This document shows, one piece after another, positions 12,303-24,528 of a stretch of DNA of 64,000 nt (positions are counted from its first letter, which is position 1; each line of letters opens with the position of its first letter). The notes beneath the pieces are model-generated. The model saw nothing but the letters and a program-made list of their open reading frames with translations, was not told where the DNA came from and ran no database searches. Source of the stretch: Antilocapra americana (Eukaryota; Chordata; Mammalia; Artiodactyla; Antilocapridae); the NCBI GenBank assembly GCA_007570785.1, contig ML664183.1, forward strand, positions 20,324,407 through 20,388,406, written 5' to 3'. The position numbers were made by a program, and so were the translations under genes.

Positions 12303-12338
12303 GTTTTGTTGTTTTTGTTTTTGTTTTTGTTTTCTTTT
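12303..12338 (+). repeat. GTTTTT-rich short tandem repeat
   Basis: About six units of GTTTT or GTTTTT in a row; it may be length-variable. Confidence 0.8.
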
Positions 12339-13058
12339 TAGCAATTATCAATAGGGATATACTTAAAAAGTACAAACCTAATTCACAAAGGTTCCCCATA
12401 TCTAGTATCAAATAAAAAAGCTTGCTAGACTATTTTAAATATAGATGTTTAAATTAGCTAAAATTTACTTGACTACTGTGAAGACCCTAAACAGGAAAAA
12501 TATAGATATTTTAAATGAATGTATTTGTCTACAGGGACCAGAAAAATGTAAGACTTGTACAGCCAAAATATAATGTTAGAAGTTTTAATATAGACTCTAT
12601 CAAGGCTACTGAAGAAAAAAGAAATCATATGGAAAATTATATTTGGTATCTGCATAGGGTTAAGTTTGACAATATGGATAAAAACCTAGCATGACAGTGC
12701 ATTGATATTTAGGTTACAGACCTTCCTTTGCAACTGTGGTATCTGTATATCACATTCCACTACCTTTCCTCCCAAAGCTCTTACCTGATGAAGAGCATAA
12801 ATGAAACTATAGGAGGTAATCTAATAATCTGGGCAGATAAGAATATTTTAGCACAGGAACACTGAGAAATCTGGGAAAAATGTATAGAAAGTTTGTAGTT
12901 TTCCCTCAAAGAAAGGTTATTTGGCACCAGAAAAATACTACACTCCCAGAATGTTTGCACCATGAATATTTTACAACTACAAAGCCATTTTACCAGGGGC
13001 AAGTTTATGATATGCCTTCTTGAGGAGCTGTCTGTATTTCGGCAGGTATGAATACTTA

Positions 13059-13280
<222 letters not shown>

Positions 13281-13927
13281 TTATTGTTAGATAAACAGTG
13301 AAATCAATATTAACAGAGAAGGCCTTTTAGTAAAAATATTTTTGGTTATCGCTTTTAATATTTTGTTTAATTATCACATAAGCTGAGTCAGAAGTCTTAT
13401 TATGAATAAGAAAAGTGTATATAAAAAACAAGAGCAATAAAGAAGAGTAACAGTTCTATGTACACATATCAAACATACTAATAACAATGACCTTTTCTAT
13501 GCTTATAGACTTGGCAAAGGTAAATAACGATGTTATTGAAATTTATATTGCTATGTTGAGATAATTTATAGTAAGTTATTCAGGTGGGATAAAATATAAT
13601 ATTCTAAATTATATAGTACAATTTAAAAATGTATTCCTGCATTTTATATCCTTTGGTTCTCAAAATAATTCTGTAAAATAGAACCTTAATACTGATTTAC
13701 TGCAGACCACAAAGTTACAAAGTTATGGAAACAAATCTGAAATATCAAGCAGAGTCTTCATAGTATTTAATTAGGTTTCACCAGACCACCCTAAATGTCC
13801 ACACTCAAATCTCAAACCAAAATATTTTTATGGGAAAGAATGAACAAATTAAAAAGGTTTCTTCTTCCTAGAAACAGAATACTAAATAAATGATGTAGGC
13901 AGTAAATCAGTACACTCAGGATGATAA

Positions 13928-14200
13928 GGAGAAGGCAATGGCACCCCACTCCAGTACTCTTGCCTGGAGAATCCCATGGATGGAGGAGCCTGGTAGGCTG
14001 CAGTCCATGGAGTCGCAAAGAGTCGGACATGACTGAGCGATTTGACTTTCACTTTCACTTTCATGCATTGGAGAAGGAAATGGCAACCCACTCCAGTGTT
14101 CTTGCCTAGAGTCCCAGGGACGGCGGAGCCTGGTGGGCTGCTGTCTATGGGGTTGCACAGAGTCGGACACGACTGAAGGGACTTAGCAGCAGCAGCAGCA
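13928..14200 (+). mobile_element. Bov-A2 SINE (dimer)
   Basis: Two Bov-A monomers, each with GAGAAGG(C/A)AATGGCA and a GTCGGACA(T/C)GACTGA end, are joined by a CTTTCACTTTCA linker. The element ends in AGCAGCAGCAGCA. AGGATG lies at both edges as a possible target-site duplication. Confidence 0.93.
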
Positions 14201-14231
14201 GGATGCTAAGAATTGGTGGTTGACTTATCTA

Positions 14232-14433
14232 GTGCGTGTCTGTGAAGTCGCTTCCGTCATGTCTGACTCTGCGACCCAGGCTCTTCCACCTGTGGGATTC
14301 TTCAGGCCAGAATACTGGAGTGGGTTGCCATGCCCGCCTCCAGGGGATCTTCCTAACCCGGGATCGAACCCTCATCTCTATATCTCCGGCACTGGCCGGC
14401 AGGATCTTTACCCACTAGCACCACCTGGGAAGC
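14232..14433 (-). mobile_element. Bov-tA SINE
   Basis: Antisense body with GACTCTGCGACCC and AGAATACTGGAGTGGGTTGC, ending CACCACCTGGGAAGC. It sits head-to-head with the Bov-A2 just to its left, separated by about 30 bases. Confidence 0.9.
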
Positions 14434-16123
14434 ATAATTTATCTAGCAGTTCTTGCAAACCCTTTCTCTAAATAATGCATTTCCAACTATGAGTATTGTG
14501 TTGGGGAGAAGAATTAAGGAATAATTGTTATTTAATTTAAATAGAGTGAACAATTTTTTCACATATCTTATGCTGTAATTAGAAGGTATTTTTTTTTAAA
14601 GATTCCTCAGGAACATTTAAATGATCTTTTACAAACTCTATAATATTGATATAACAATTATGATCTTAATACCACAAAGTCACAAATGTCTTAGGTATTT
14701 GTATTTTAATTTCTTAAGACTTCTATCTATAAAAAATGAGATGTCCTACTATAGAAAATTGAAAAGCAAAATAGTTCAAAAAGCAAAATTACTCAAATGC
14801 CCATAATGCAAAAATAACAGCTGCTAATATTTTGGTGCACTAATCTTTTTTTTTTGCTATTAATAAACATTTTTATATATTTGTAATTACACAGCACATA
14901 CAAAGTGAAAATACTATTTTAGAAACATGTTTTAATATAAAATACCAATGTGAAAAATACAAAGAAATGTAAAAGAAAAATTTAAATGGCTCAAACTTTC
15001 ACCATCAAATAATAACTGAAGATTGTTATCCTTGTGAATTTTACAGGCTATTTCTTCCTTTTTGATACTTTTTATTCTAATTTTCCAAGTGATCGTGCTG
15101 ACTTTAAATCTAGTTAAATATGCTGTTCATAGCTTCTATACAGAAAAAAGAAACATAGATGCCTGATATCAGATATGAATTCCTTGGCTAGTTTATTAAT
15201 CTTCCAATTTAGGAAACCAAATGGCTCAAATAACTTGTTTCAGTTTTAAACCTATACAGGTTTTTATTCAAGTTATCATACTATAATACAAGGCAGTTAG
15301 GATGCTTTTTTGTTTCTATTTTTTACAAATATGCTTTTGTAGATGAAAAACATATTTTTCATATCAATTTTTCCTAGGCCACTTTCAGATATGTTTAGGA
15401 GTACAATAAAGGTTTTTCTATTGTTCCAAGTACTAGATTGGAATGAAATTGCACAACATTTTGTTTGAACGTTTATCAGATAAAATAAGAAATTCCAAAT
15501 GAAGTACAGATTAAGAAATGCATCACAAGAACTATATCCTTACAAAGTGAGAAGGATCAGAAGTTGACAAACAGCATAAATTGCAGGGAAAAATTATTCC
15601 TATCATGAGGACAACAGATCACTATTCTATTGGATTCTTACTGGATTCTCATTGATATCCAAACCACATAAAGGAAAATTTATTAGTCTTTTTATACAAC
15701 AATAATTCCATTATTTAGATATTTATTTTGGTTTATTTCTCAATTTGGAAATCATAAGTATTTGTTTACTAGAAGAGAGCATCATATTTGAACCCATAAC
15801 TGATTCAGCACAATATTTTGCTCTATATATGAGAAAAAACTTGTCTAGGCAAAAATCTTTGAGGCATAACATTTTCCTTAAAATATTATGAATTTGATTC
15901 CAATGACTTTGGCATTTTATCATACAGATGGAATTTAAAGCATCAATTTGTGTTTCTTTATGATTAAATCTTTTGTTTGTTTGTTTCAATAGTTCTAAAA
16001 CATACTCAGTTGCTTTTAAAGGACATGTGACAACATTTTCATTGATTCTGCCTGTGATGTAATGAAATCTTTTAATTATATTTTTGGGTTTTGTGTCTGT
16101 GATAACTACTACAATTTTTACCT

Positions 16124-16731
16124 CAGTTCAGTTCAGTTGCTCAGTTGTGTGTCCAAATCTTTGCCACCCCATCGACTGTAGCACGCCAACTCCTGGAGCT
16201 TGCTCAAACTCATGTCCATCGAGTCAGTGATGCCATCCAACCGTCTCATCCCTTATTGTCCCCTTCTCCTCCTGCCTTCAATCTTTCCCAGCATCAGGGT
16301 TTTTTCCAATGAGTCAATACTTTGCTTCAGGTGGCCAAAGTATTGGAGTTTCAGCTTCAGCATCACTCCTTCCTATGAATATTCAGGACTGATTTACTTT
16401 CTAATGGTTGGTTTGATCTTAAGTCCAAGGAATTCTCAAGAGTCTTCTCCAACACCACAGTTCAAAAGCATCAATTCTTCAGTCTCAGCATTCTTTATAG
16501 TCCAACTCTCACATCCTTACATGACTACTGGAAAAACCATAGCTTTGACTAGACAGACCTTTGTTGGCAAAGTAATGTCTCTGCTTTTTAATATGCTATC
16601 TAGGTTGATCATAACTTTTCTTCCAAGGAGCAAGCATCTTTTAATTTCATGGCTACAGTCACCATCTGCAGTGATTTTGGAGCCCCCGAAACTAAAGTCT
16701 CTCACTGTTTCCAGAGATATATGCAATTATC
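16124..16731 (-). mobile_element. BovB LINE, 3' end
   Basis: The minus strand reads the C-terminal part of the BovB reverse-transcriptase ORF, with DGDCSHEIKRCLLLGRK and SILKSRDITLPTK, followed by the 3' end whose complement is TCAGTTCAGTTGCTCAGT. It is 5'-truncated and broken by stops. BovB is a LINE acquired horizontally by the ruminant lineage. Confidence 0.92.
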
Positions 16732-17528
16732 AGGTTGTATCTTGACTGTCCTCTAAGTTTGCTTTTACCTCTTTTATCATTTTTTTATTTCCCTTAATAT
16801 GCAGTGAGCTTCTTATAGTTCTACTTCATTTTGCCAATTTATTTTTCATATGCCTTTTCATTACAGGCAAGTCCAAGTTTGGATAGTCAATGGATTTTAG
16901 GAGATTTTCTCCCTAAAGATGGAAAATAGGGCCCAAAGAAACTTCGCGGTTTTTTTGTTTTTTGTTTTTTCTGATTTCAAGACTAAGAGCTCTATTGTCT
17001 CCTAACATCCATATCAATTCTTGAAGATGAAATCTAACTGACCTTCTCTGGAATGTGCACTAATCCACATGTAGTCAACGTGAGCAAAGGAAAGGCATAC
17101 TCCAAATGGCCTGAGGGTTCCAGCCTGCTACCATGTGGAAGAAGGTCAACCACACTATTCTTTTGTGGAACATGTTTTACCAGAAAGAGGTAAAGATTCA
17201 GGACATGTAAAACATATATACCATTTGTCTGATATGGCCTTGTTTTCTTTGGAAATATTAAACTGCTTTCCAATGGTTTCTATAACAGAATTATCCAGAT
17301 ATATAGTCTACCTCTGAGTCATCAGAATGTTATTTCTTTTATTTTGTTTTTCAGCATTTATTACTGATCCCATTTTTCTCCTTGCTTACTTCTTTTAGGA
17401 AGGAAATAAAGCTGTCAGATGCAAGATCAATAAAGATGTGATATTTGTTCTTTATTCTCATCCATAGTCTTCTTAGCTGTTGTTAAAATCCTTTATCAGT
17501 CTAAGGGTAAAGTGAACAGATCCCTTTC

Positions 17529-18823
17529 TAGCATTTCAGTTCAGTTCACTTCAGTCACTCAGTCGTGCCCGATTCTTTGTGACCCCATGGACTGCAGCAT
17601 GCCAGGCTCCCCTGTCCATCACCAACTCCCGGAGCTTGCTCAAACTCATGTCCATCAAGTCAGTGATGCCATCCAACTACCTTATCCCTTATGGTCCCCT
17701 TCGCTTCCTGCCTTCAATCTTTCCCAGCTTCAGGGTCTTTTCCAATGAGTCAATATTTTGCATCAGGTGGCCAAAGTATTGGAGCTTCAGCTTCAGCACC
17801 AGTCCTTACAAAAAATATTCAGGACTGATTTCCTCTAGGGTTGACTGATTTGATCTCCTTGGAGTCGAAGTGACTCTCAAGAGTCTTCTTCAACACCACA
17901 GTTCAAAAGCATCAATTCTTCAGTGCTCAACTTTCTTTCTAGTACAACTCACATCCATATATGATTACTGCAAAAACTATAGCTTTGACAAGATGGACTT
18001 TTATTGACAAAGTAATGTCTCTGCTTTTTAATATACTACCTAGGTTGGTCATAGCTTTCCTTCCAAGGAGCAAGCTCCTTTTAATTTCATGGCTGCAGTT
18101 ACCATGTGCAGTGATTTTGGAGCCCAAGAAAAGAAAGTCTGCCACTGTTTCCACTTTTTCCCCATCTATTTGCCATGAAGTGATGGAACCAGATGCCATG
18201 ATCTTAGTTTTCTGAATGTTGAGTTTTAAGCCAACTTCTTCACTCTCCTTTTTCACTTTCATCAAGAGACTCTTTAGTTTTTCTTCACTTTCTGCCATAA
18301 AGGTGGTGTCATCTGCATATCTGAGGTTATTGATATTTCTCCTGGCAATCTTGATTCCAGCTGCACTTCATCCAACCAGCATTTTGCATAATATACTCTG
18401 CATATATGTTAAATAAGCACAGTGATAATATACAACCTGTACTCCTTTCCTTATTTGGAAGCAGTCTGTTGTTCCATGTCCAGTTCTAACTTTTGCTTCT
18501 TGGTTGCATACAGATTTCTCAGGAGGCAGCTAAGATGGTCTGGTATTCCCATCTCTTTAAGAATTTTCCACAGTTTATTGTGATCCACACAGTCAAAGGC
18601 TTTGGCATAGTCAGGAAAACAGAAGTAGATGTTTTTCTGGAACTCTCTTGCTTTTCATAGATCCAACAGATATTGGCAATTTGATCTCTGGCTCCTCTGC
18701 CATTTCTAAATTCAGCTTGAACATCTGGAAGTTCATGGCTCACATACTGTTGAAGCCTGGCTTGGAGAATTTTGTGCATTACTTTGCTAGTGTGTGAGAT
18801 GAGTGTAATTGTCCTAGCATTTA
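17529..18823 (-). mobile_element. BovB LINE, 5'-truncated, longer copy
   Basis: The minus strand carries decayed reverse transcriptase: KILQARLQQYVSHELPDVQA, then KVKKESEEVGLKLNIQKTKI and a diverged HEIKRSLLLGRK block, ending at the BovB 3' terminus near 17529. The stretch around 18300-18450 that should hold the Y-A-D-D active site is frame-broken. It is an inactive fossil. Confidence 0.92.
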
Positions 18824-19027
18824 ACCAATGTTAATCCATTATTGCTCTGCTTTCCCTAGATGAGGTAAATTCCTAAGCCAATTTCATATCTTCTGATTCA
18901 CTTAACTGAGGAAGCACAGGCAAACTTATACCCCTGCCTCCATTTACTTGTGTGGAACACCACTTTCAAAGAAGTGGGGCTGGCGGGCATGGGGGGCAAA
19001 CTGAGAGAGTAGCTCTGACGTAGACCC

Positions 19028-19244
19028 ATTGTGCTCAGTCTCTCATTCACATTCAACTCTTTGTGATCCAATGGACTGTAACCCACCAGGCTCCTCTGTC
19101 CATGGGATTTCCCAGGCAAGAATATTACAGCGGATTGCTATTTCCTTCTCCAGGGTATCCTCCCAACCCAAGGACTGAACCCAGGACTCTTGCGACTCTT
19201 GCATTGCAGGTGGATTCTTTTACCACTGATCCACCCGGGAAGTC
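19028..19244 (-). mobile_element. Bov-tA SINE
   Basis: Antisense body with CAACTCTTTGTGATCCAATG and a tRNA-like head complement ending CCACCCGGGAAGTCC. Confidence 0.9.
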
Positions 19245-19249
19245 CATAT

Positions 19250-19468
19250 ACATTACCTTGTGTAAAATGGGTAGCTAGCAGGAATCTACTGTATAGCACA
19301 GGGAGCTGAGCTAGGGGCTCTGTGATGACCTAGAGGAGAGGAAAGGGGATTGGGAGGGATGCTTTAGAGGTAGGGGGTATACGTATACATATGGCTGATT
19401 CACAGTGTTGTAAAGCAGAAAATAATATAACATTGCAAAACAATTATATTCCAATATTAAAAAAAAAG
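19250..19468 (+). mobile_element. L1 3'-end fragment
   Basis: ATCTACTGTATAGCACAGGG, GGGGGTATACGTATACATAT and GCTGATTCACAGTGTTGTAA are the standard markers of the ruminant L1 3' UTR. A run of A closes it at about 19468. Truncated to the last 220 bases. Confidence 0.85.
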
Positions 19469-20099
19469 AACAATGAATAACTCAGGAAAAATGTACAATA
19501 TATAACCACAGACCATCCTGCATTTTACCTTGATGATTCAGTGTCACAGTGTTCTGTGAGTCACCAATGTAGAATGAAGAGGAGGGTGAGCAGGAGAATG
19601 TATTTTGTACTTCAAAAGCCCACACCTAAGTTGTGGAGGAACAACTGCCTATTTCCTTGGTCAGTAAACAATGTGGGTCTCTGAAATAGTTTCACAGAGT
19701 GGGCAAAGGTTAACATATCTGCCCACATCCTTTCCACTTGGATCTGCTTAATAAAGCAAATCAGAGGTGAACCACTATTTTCTCTACACCAGTCCACAAT
19801 TTGTTTAACTAAGTTCTAGTATTTAGTTTTCCAATTATTTGAATTTTCAGTATTTTGACTCTTTTTCCTGGATTTAGGAAGTTGAAAGAAGTTTTATCAG
19901 AACTTGGTAGTTAGATTCATTTTTAAACGTTGCAATTCTAAATGCAGTTTGTAAAATATACCAGCTTTTTCTACCTTCTTCTTTATCTCTTATTTACTAT
20001 CTGAACAGGCTAATGTTAAGCAGCCTGGGCATATAAAAAATATGCAAAAACACATTTTATTTGCTTACTTTCAAATTTAATTGAGTTTTGTTTTAAAAT

Positions 20100-22345
20100 A
20101 AAATTGTCTGTTTCTGCTCAGGAGGCAGAATGCCACAGGAGAATGTGGCACCCACCCTAATGACTGGAAAGTCTATAAAATTGAAATTATAAATTTTTTA
20201 CAAGCAAAAAAATACTGAATTGCAAAGGATAACAGTTCCCTCCAACAGTGAGATGGGACCATGCATTGTTTCATCTTTCTTAGAACAAGGTAAAAATAGA
20301 TGTTATAAATTTAAATAAAATAAATCAGCTAAAATTTTAATAAATACTTAAAAGTCAAGTGTGTGTATCAGCATATAAGGTTAGAAAAAGTTACCCACAA
20401 ACACACATGGGATTTGCACTCATTTGCAAACTCTTTCCTATAGACCACCATAAGACAGATTGGGTACAATGCAGGGAACCAGAGAAAATCCTTTACATAG
20501 TGAAGGGATGTAGGAAGTAATCAGCGAAGGCTGGGGTGCTCTGCTCTTTGCAATTCTCTGGACCTGTATCTCGTACAAAGCAAGAGCTACATAAAGAGAG
20601 AGGAAGGAAAGCTTAAGTGAAGGTCCATTGCTTCTGGAAAAGAGTTATGAGCAAAGTTCACCCCATCTGGGGGAGAAGAAAGAGATTTCTGTAGCCAAAG
20701 ACCCTGCAAAGTAGAGGTCTACTACCTGTAGCAGAAGGGCAGGGACTCTCTTACACACAAGAATCTCCACAATTATGAAGTAGATTATGGATGCCACAAG
20801 AAGGAGCAAAAGGAAAGATGAGAAAGCCCTGTCCTAAGTCCTAGGCACACGGACTAGACAAGGAAAATAGAAACCCCCAAACCATTGAGAGGGTAACAGG
20901 CAGGAAGGCCAGGGATCTCCAAAGGGAGGAAATAGGCTGCAAGTGTCAGACGTTTTTATCTCTCTCTTAAGAGGCAGGAGAAAACAAACTAGTGATATTT
21001 TTTCCCTTCTCTATACAAATTTAAAAGAGGTTTCTCTTAAAGTACTGTGTTGCCATAAGGACACCTGGTTTCACTGGAAATTAACTATCCTCAAACCTTG
21101 AATTAACCAATGCATTCTTCTTATGCAAATGTTTGTCTTAAGCTATGTTAATATACTATGCATTTACCCCAAACTCTGTCTGTTCCACCAAATGGCTTAG
21201 AACCTATTTGACAAACCTGTTTGTTATACTCAGACATTGTTCCCCTAATCTACGTAAATGAAACTATCTGTATAATAAGCTGCCCTTCTACAAAATTCAA
21301 GTCAATCACTAAACTGGTGCCAAGATTATCCCAAAATGCATCTTATGTATGAGGGGCCTGGTACCATTCTGAGTTTTGAGACATTCCTTTCTTTCATTAG
21401 CAAACTGCTAGTGACTATATAACATCCAGCCAAAAACTAGCAGGGGGGGTACTCTTTCAACCCCCTTCTGATGTCAGAAACTTTCTCTACCTCTTTTATA
21501 CCTTAATAAAACTTTATCACACAAAAGCTCTGAGCGATCAAGCCTCATCCCTGGCCCCAGATTGAATTCTTCTCTTCCAGAGGCCTAGATTCCTGGCGTC
21601 TTTGTGATTTCATCAACAACCTTTCACCATCATTGTCCCATCCCCACCTTAAGAGTAGAACCAAGCAGCAAGCAAGGGCTGTTTACTACAACAGGAGAGG
21701 AAGAGAACGGAGAGAAAGCCCTCTGTCACAGACATTCAGGGACTGCTGAGAGATAAAGAAAGCGGTAGAACTAGACAGATAATTTAGGTATGGGAACTGT
21801 CACATAGGGACTCTAATACAACTTTGGTTAATATTTTATGGGATCTAGTGTAAGGTGGAAAACATGCCTGAAATGAGAAATTCAGTAAGGTGGTAGAAAC
21901 TGCAAGAACCAAATGGAAAAGGAAAAAACATTTTTTTGAAAGACATAAAAATAAAGAATTCCTTTAATATGCTTAACGAAAGGCTAACACAGATGAGTCA
22001 GTGAACTTGAAAAAAGGGCAACAGATATTATCCAACCAAAATTACAAAGAGACAAGAATGTTGGGGGAAGGGAGAAGAACAAGAATAAAGCACTCAAAAG
22101 CTATGAGGAAAAAACAAATTTTAATTGAAGTCTTAGAAAAGGAATAAAGACAGAATAGGGTATAAGAAATATTTGAAGATATTTTGTCTGAGAATATACC
22201 AGAAATGAAAACAATACAAACAAAAACTCCCCAGACAAAGATGCAGATTAATGATACTCAAAGAACCTCAAGAATAAAAGCAAGATAAAAATGACATGCA
22301 AAAATTGCAAAAAAAATCTAAGCAATTCAGATAACACACAATGAG
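20100..22345 (+). mobile_element. Probable old L1 5' region, interrupted by an LTR
   Basis: The segment 21960-22345 (GATGAGTCAGTGAACTTGAA, later GAACCTCAAGAATAAAAGCA) reads like the 5' UTR and ORF1 start of an old mammalian L1. The purine-rich 20440-20990 may be its upstream part, cut by the LTR at about 21046-21626. The match is by impression; no intact frame is present. Confidence 0.4.
21046..21626 (+). mobile_element. Solo LTR of a ruminant endogenous retrovirus
   Basis: The 3' half is typical of a bovine ERV LTR: CCTCTTTTATACCTTAATAA (polyadenylation signal), ACTTTATCACACAAAAGCTC, GATTGAATTCTTCTCTTCC and the end CAACAACCTTTCA. No internal retroviral gene follows. The right edge is fairly clear; the left edge is a guess and no target-site duplication was found. 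Confidence 0.65.
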
Positions 22346-23411
22346 AAAAATCAAAATACTCATAACCTCGTGAAATAAAATATGTAATTAAAGAGTATTA
22401 ATGTCATTTCAGTTTTCTATTCATTTATAGGTTTTTAAACATTTTTTGATATAGTTAAATCAATTTTCAAAAATCAAAGTAAATACCTTGAAGGAAGTAC
22501 TATTTTATTTGTTTCTAATGCTTTTTCCAGAAAGTTCTAACATTCTTAGCTTTTAGGATGAGGGAAAATTGAGAGGATAATCCTATTTCCATTGGTCTGG
22601 ACACTAGGAAATGATCCTAATGTCCTAGTGTATTTGTTCAGCATTAAAAGTAAATATACAAAACCTTTTATAACTTTAGAATAGATAATAATGTCTGATA
22701 ATATCTTTGTATTATCAGCTTTGCATTATGTAATATATCTATATAATTTCATTACAACATTTCAAGAAACAATTCTAGGGTTTACATTACACCAGTATCT
22801 CACAGCTGTTCGTTCAAGGTGAAGACTGCTAAGAAAAAAATTTTAATACTTCACAGATATTCTGTCCTCTCTCAATATAATTTTTTAAGGTTTATAGTTA
22901 CTATATATTTTTTGCTTTCTTCTTGGCTATAATAGTTATTCAATTGAATTTAGAGTTCTACTCTTCACAATATAATGTAGGTTTGGGAAAAGTTGTTTAG
23001 AATGAAGAATGTGTATCTTATACTTCATACTGTCAATTGAAATCAAATTGGCTTTAGTTTCCAAATCTTTTATCTCCAAAATATTTGTACATACAATTCA
23101 AATTATAATCAACATTGTTTTACTCTCTAGAGACAGGTTGTCATCCTATGATAGAGATATTTTTAAATTTAGGAAAACAACTTGAATTCAATCTATCATC
23201 ATATTTAGAAATAAAACCAAAAAATATATATATAAAAGAATGCAGATGAATTTAATTTAATGTTAATGATGACAATTAATAGAAAGAATATATATGAATT
23301 ACTTTTAAAGTGTATTTCTAAAGAACTTTTAAATTAATAAAGTAAGCAAATATTGACTTAGTAGACTTAAATGCTGCTTCATTTAAAGGGTGATTCTAAA
23401 GCCTGAGAGGA

Positions 23412-23901
23412 TTTCCTTGTTACTTTTCTGTCTAGTTGATCTATCCATTGGTGTGAGTGGTGTATTAAAGTCTCCCACTATTATTGTGTTGTTGTTCATT
23501 TCCCCTTTCATACTTGTTAGCATTTGCCTTACATATTGTGGAGCTCCTAAGTTAGGTGCATAAATATTTATAATTGTTATTTATTCTTCCTGGATTGATC
23601 CTTTGATCATTATGTAATGTCCATCTTTATCTCTTTTCACTGCCTTTATTTTAGAGTCTACTTTATCTGATATGAGTATTGCCACTCCTGCTTTCTTTTG
23701 GTCTTTATTCGCATGGAATATCTTTTTCCAGCCTTTAACTTTCAGTCTATATATGTCCCTAGGTTTGAGGTGGGTCTCTTGTAAACAACATATATAGGGG
23801 TCTTGTTTCTGTATCCAATTGGCCAATCTTTGTCTTTTAGTTGGGGCATTCAGCCCGTTTACATTTAAGGTAATTATTGATAAGTATGATCCCGTTGCCA
23901 T
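23412..23901 (-). pseudogene. L1 ORF2 N-terminal endonuclease fragment
   Basis: It starts MATGSYLSIITLNVNGLNAP and carries the endonuclease blocks CCLQETHLKPRD and AGVAILISDKVD. An in-frame stop after IMIKGSIQEE at 23583-23581 breaks it. The same strand then continues through VGDFNTPLTPMDRS to the inversion breakpoint, so the ORF2 protein cannot be made. Confidence 0.88.
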
Positions 23902-23973
23902 TTATTTTATTGTTTTGGGTTCCAGATTATCTATCCCATCCATGTTTCCTATCTAGGCAAGATCCTTTAGCAT

Positions 23974-24528
23974 TCATTGGAGGGCTGGTTTGGTGTTGCT
24001 GAATTCTCTCAGTTTCTGCTTGTCTGAGAAACTTTTGAATTCTCCTTCAAATTTGAATGAGATCCTTGCTGGGTACAGTAGTCGGGGTTGTAGATTGTTT
24101 TCTTCCATGACTTTAAGTATGTTTTGCCATTCCCTTCTGGCCTGAAGCGTTTCTATTGAGAGATCAGCTGTTATCCTTATGGGATTCCCCTTGTGAGTTA
24201 TTTTTTGTTTCTCCTTTGCTGCTTTTAAAATTTGCTCTTTATATTTGATATTTGTTAATTTGATTAATATGTGTCTTGGGGTGTTCCGCTTGGGGTTCAT
24301 TCTATTTGGGACTCTCTGTGTTTCTTGGACCTGAGTGGCTATTTGCTTTCCCAATTTAGGGAAATTTTCAACAATTATCTCTTCAAGAGTTTTCTGCTGG
24401 TCTTTCTTTTTTTCTTCTTCTTCTGGGACTCCTATGATTCGAATATTGGTGCATTTAACAGTGTCCCAGAGGTCTCTGAGACCAACTAGACCTAACTGAT
24501 TTCTATAGATCATTGCACCCCAAAACAA
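23974..24528 (-). pseudogene. L1 ORF1 fragment (RNA-binding protein, C-terminal part)
   Basis: About 184 codons are open. They contain LRDLWDTVKCTNIRIIGVPE and EIIVENFPKLGKQ of the RNA-recognition region and the C-terminal block with NPIRITADLSIETLQARREW. It ends at its natural stop, 72 bases before the ORF2 start at 23901. The N-terminal coiled coil is absent because the 5' end of the element was lost. Confidence 0.88.
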
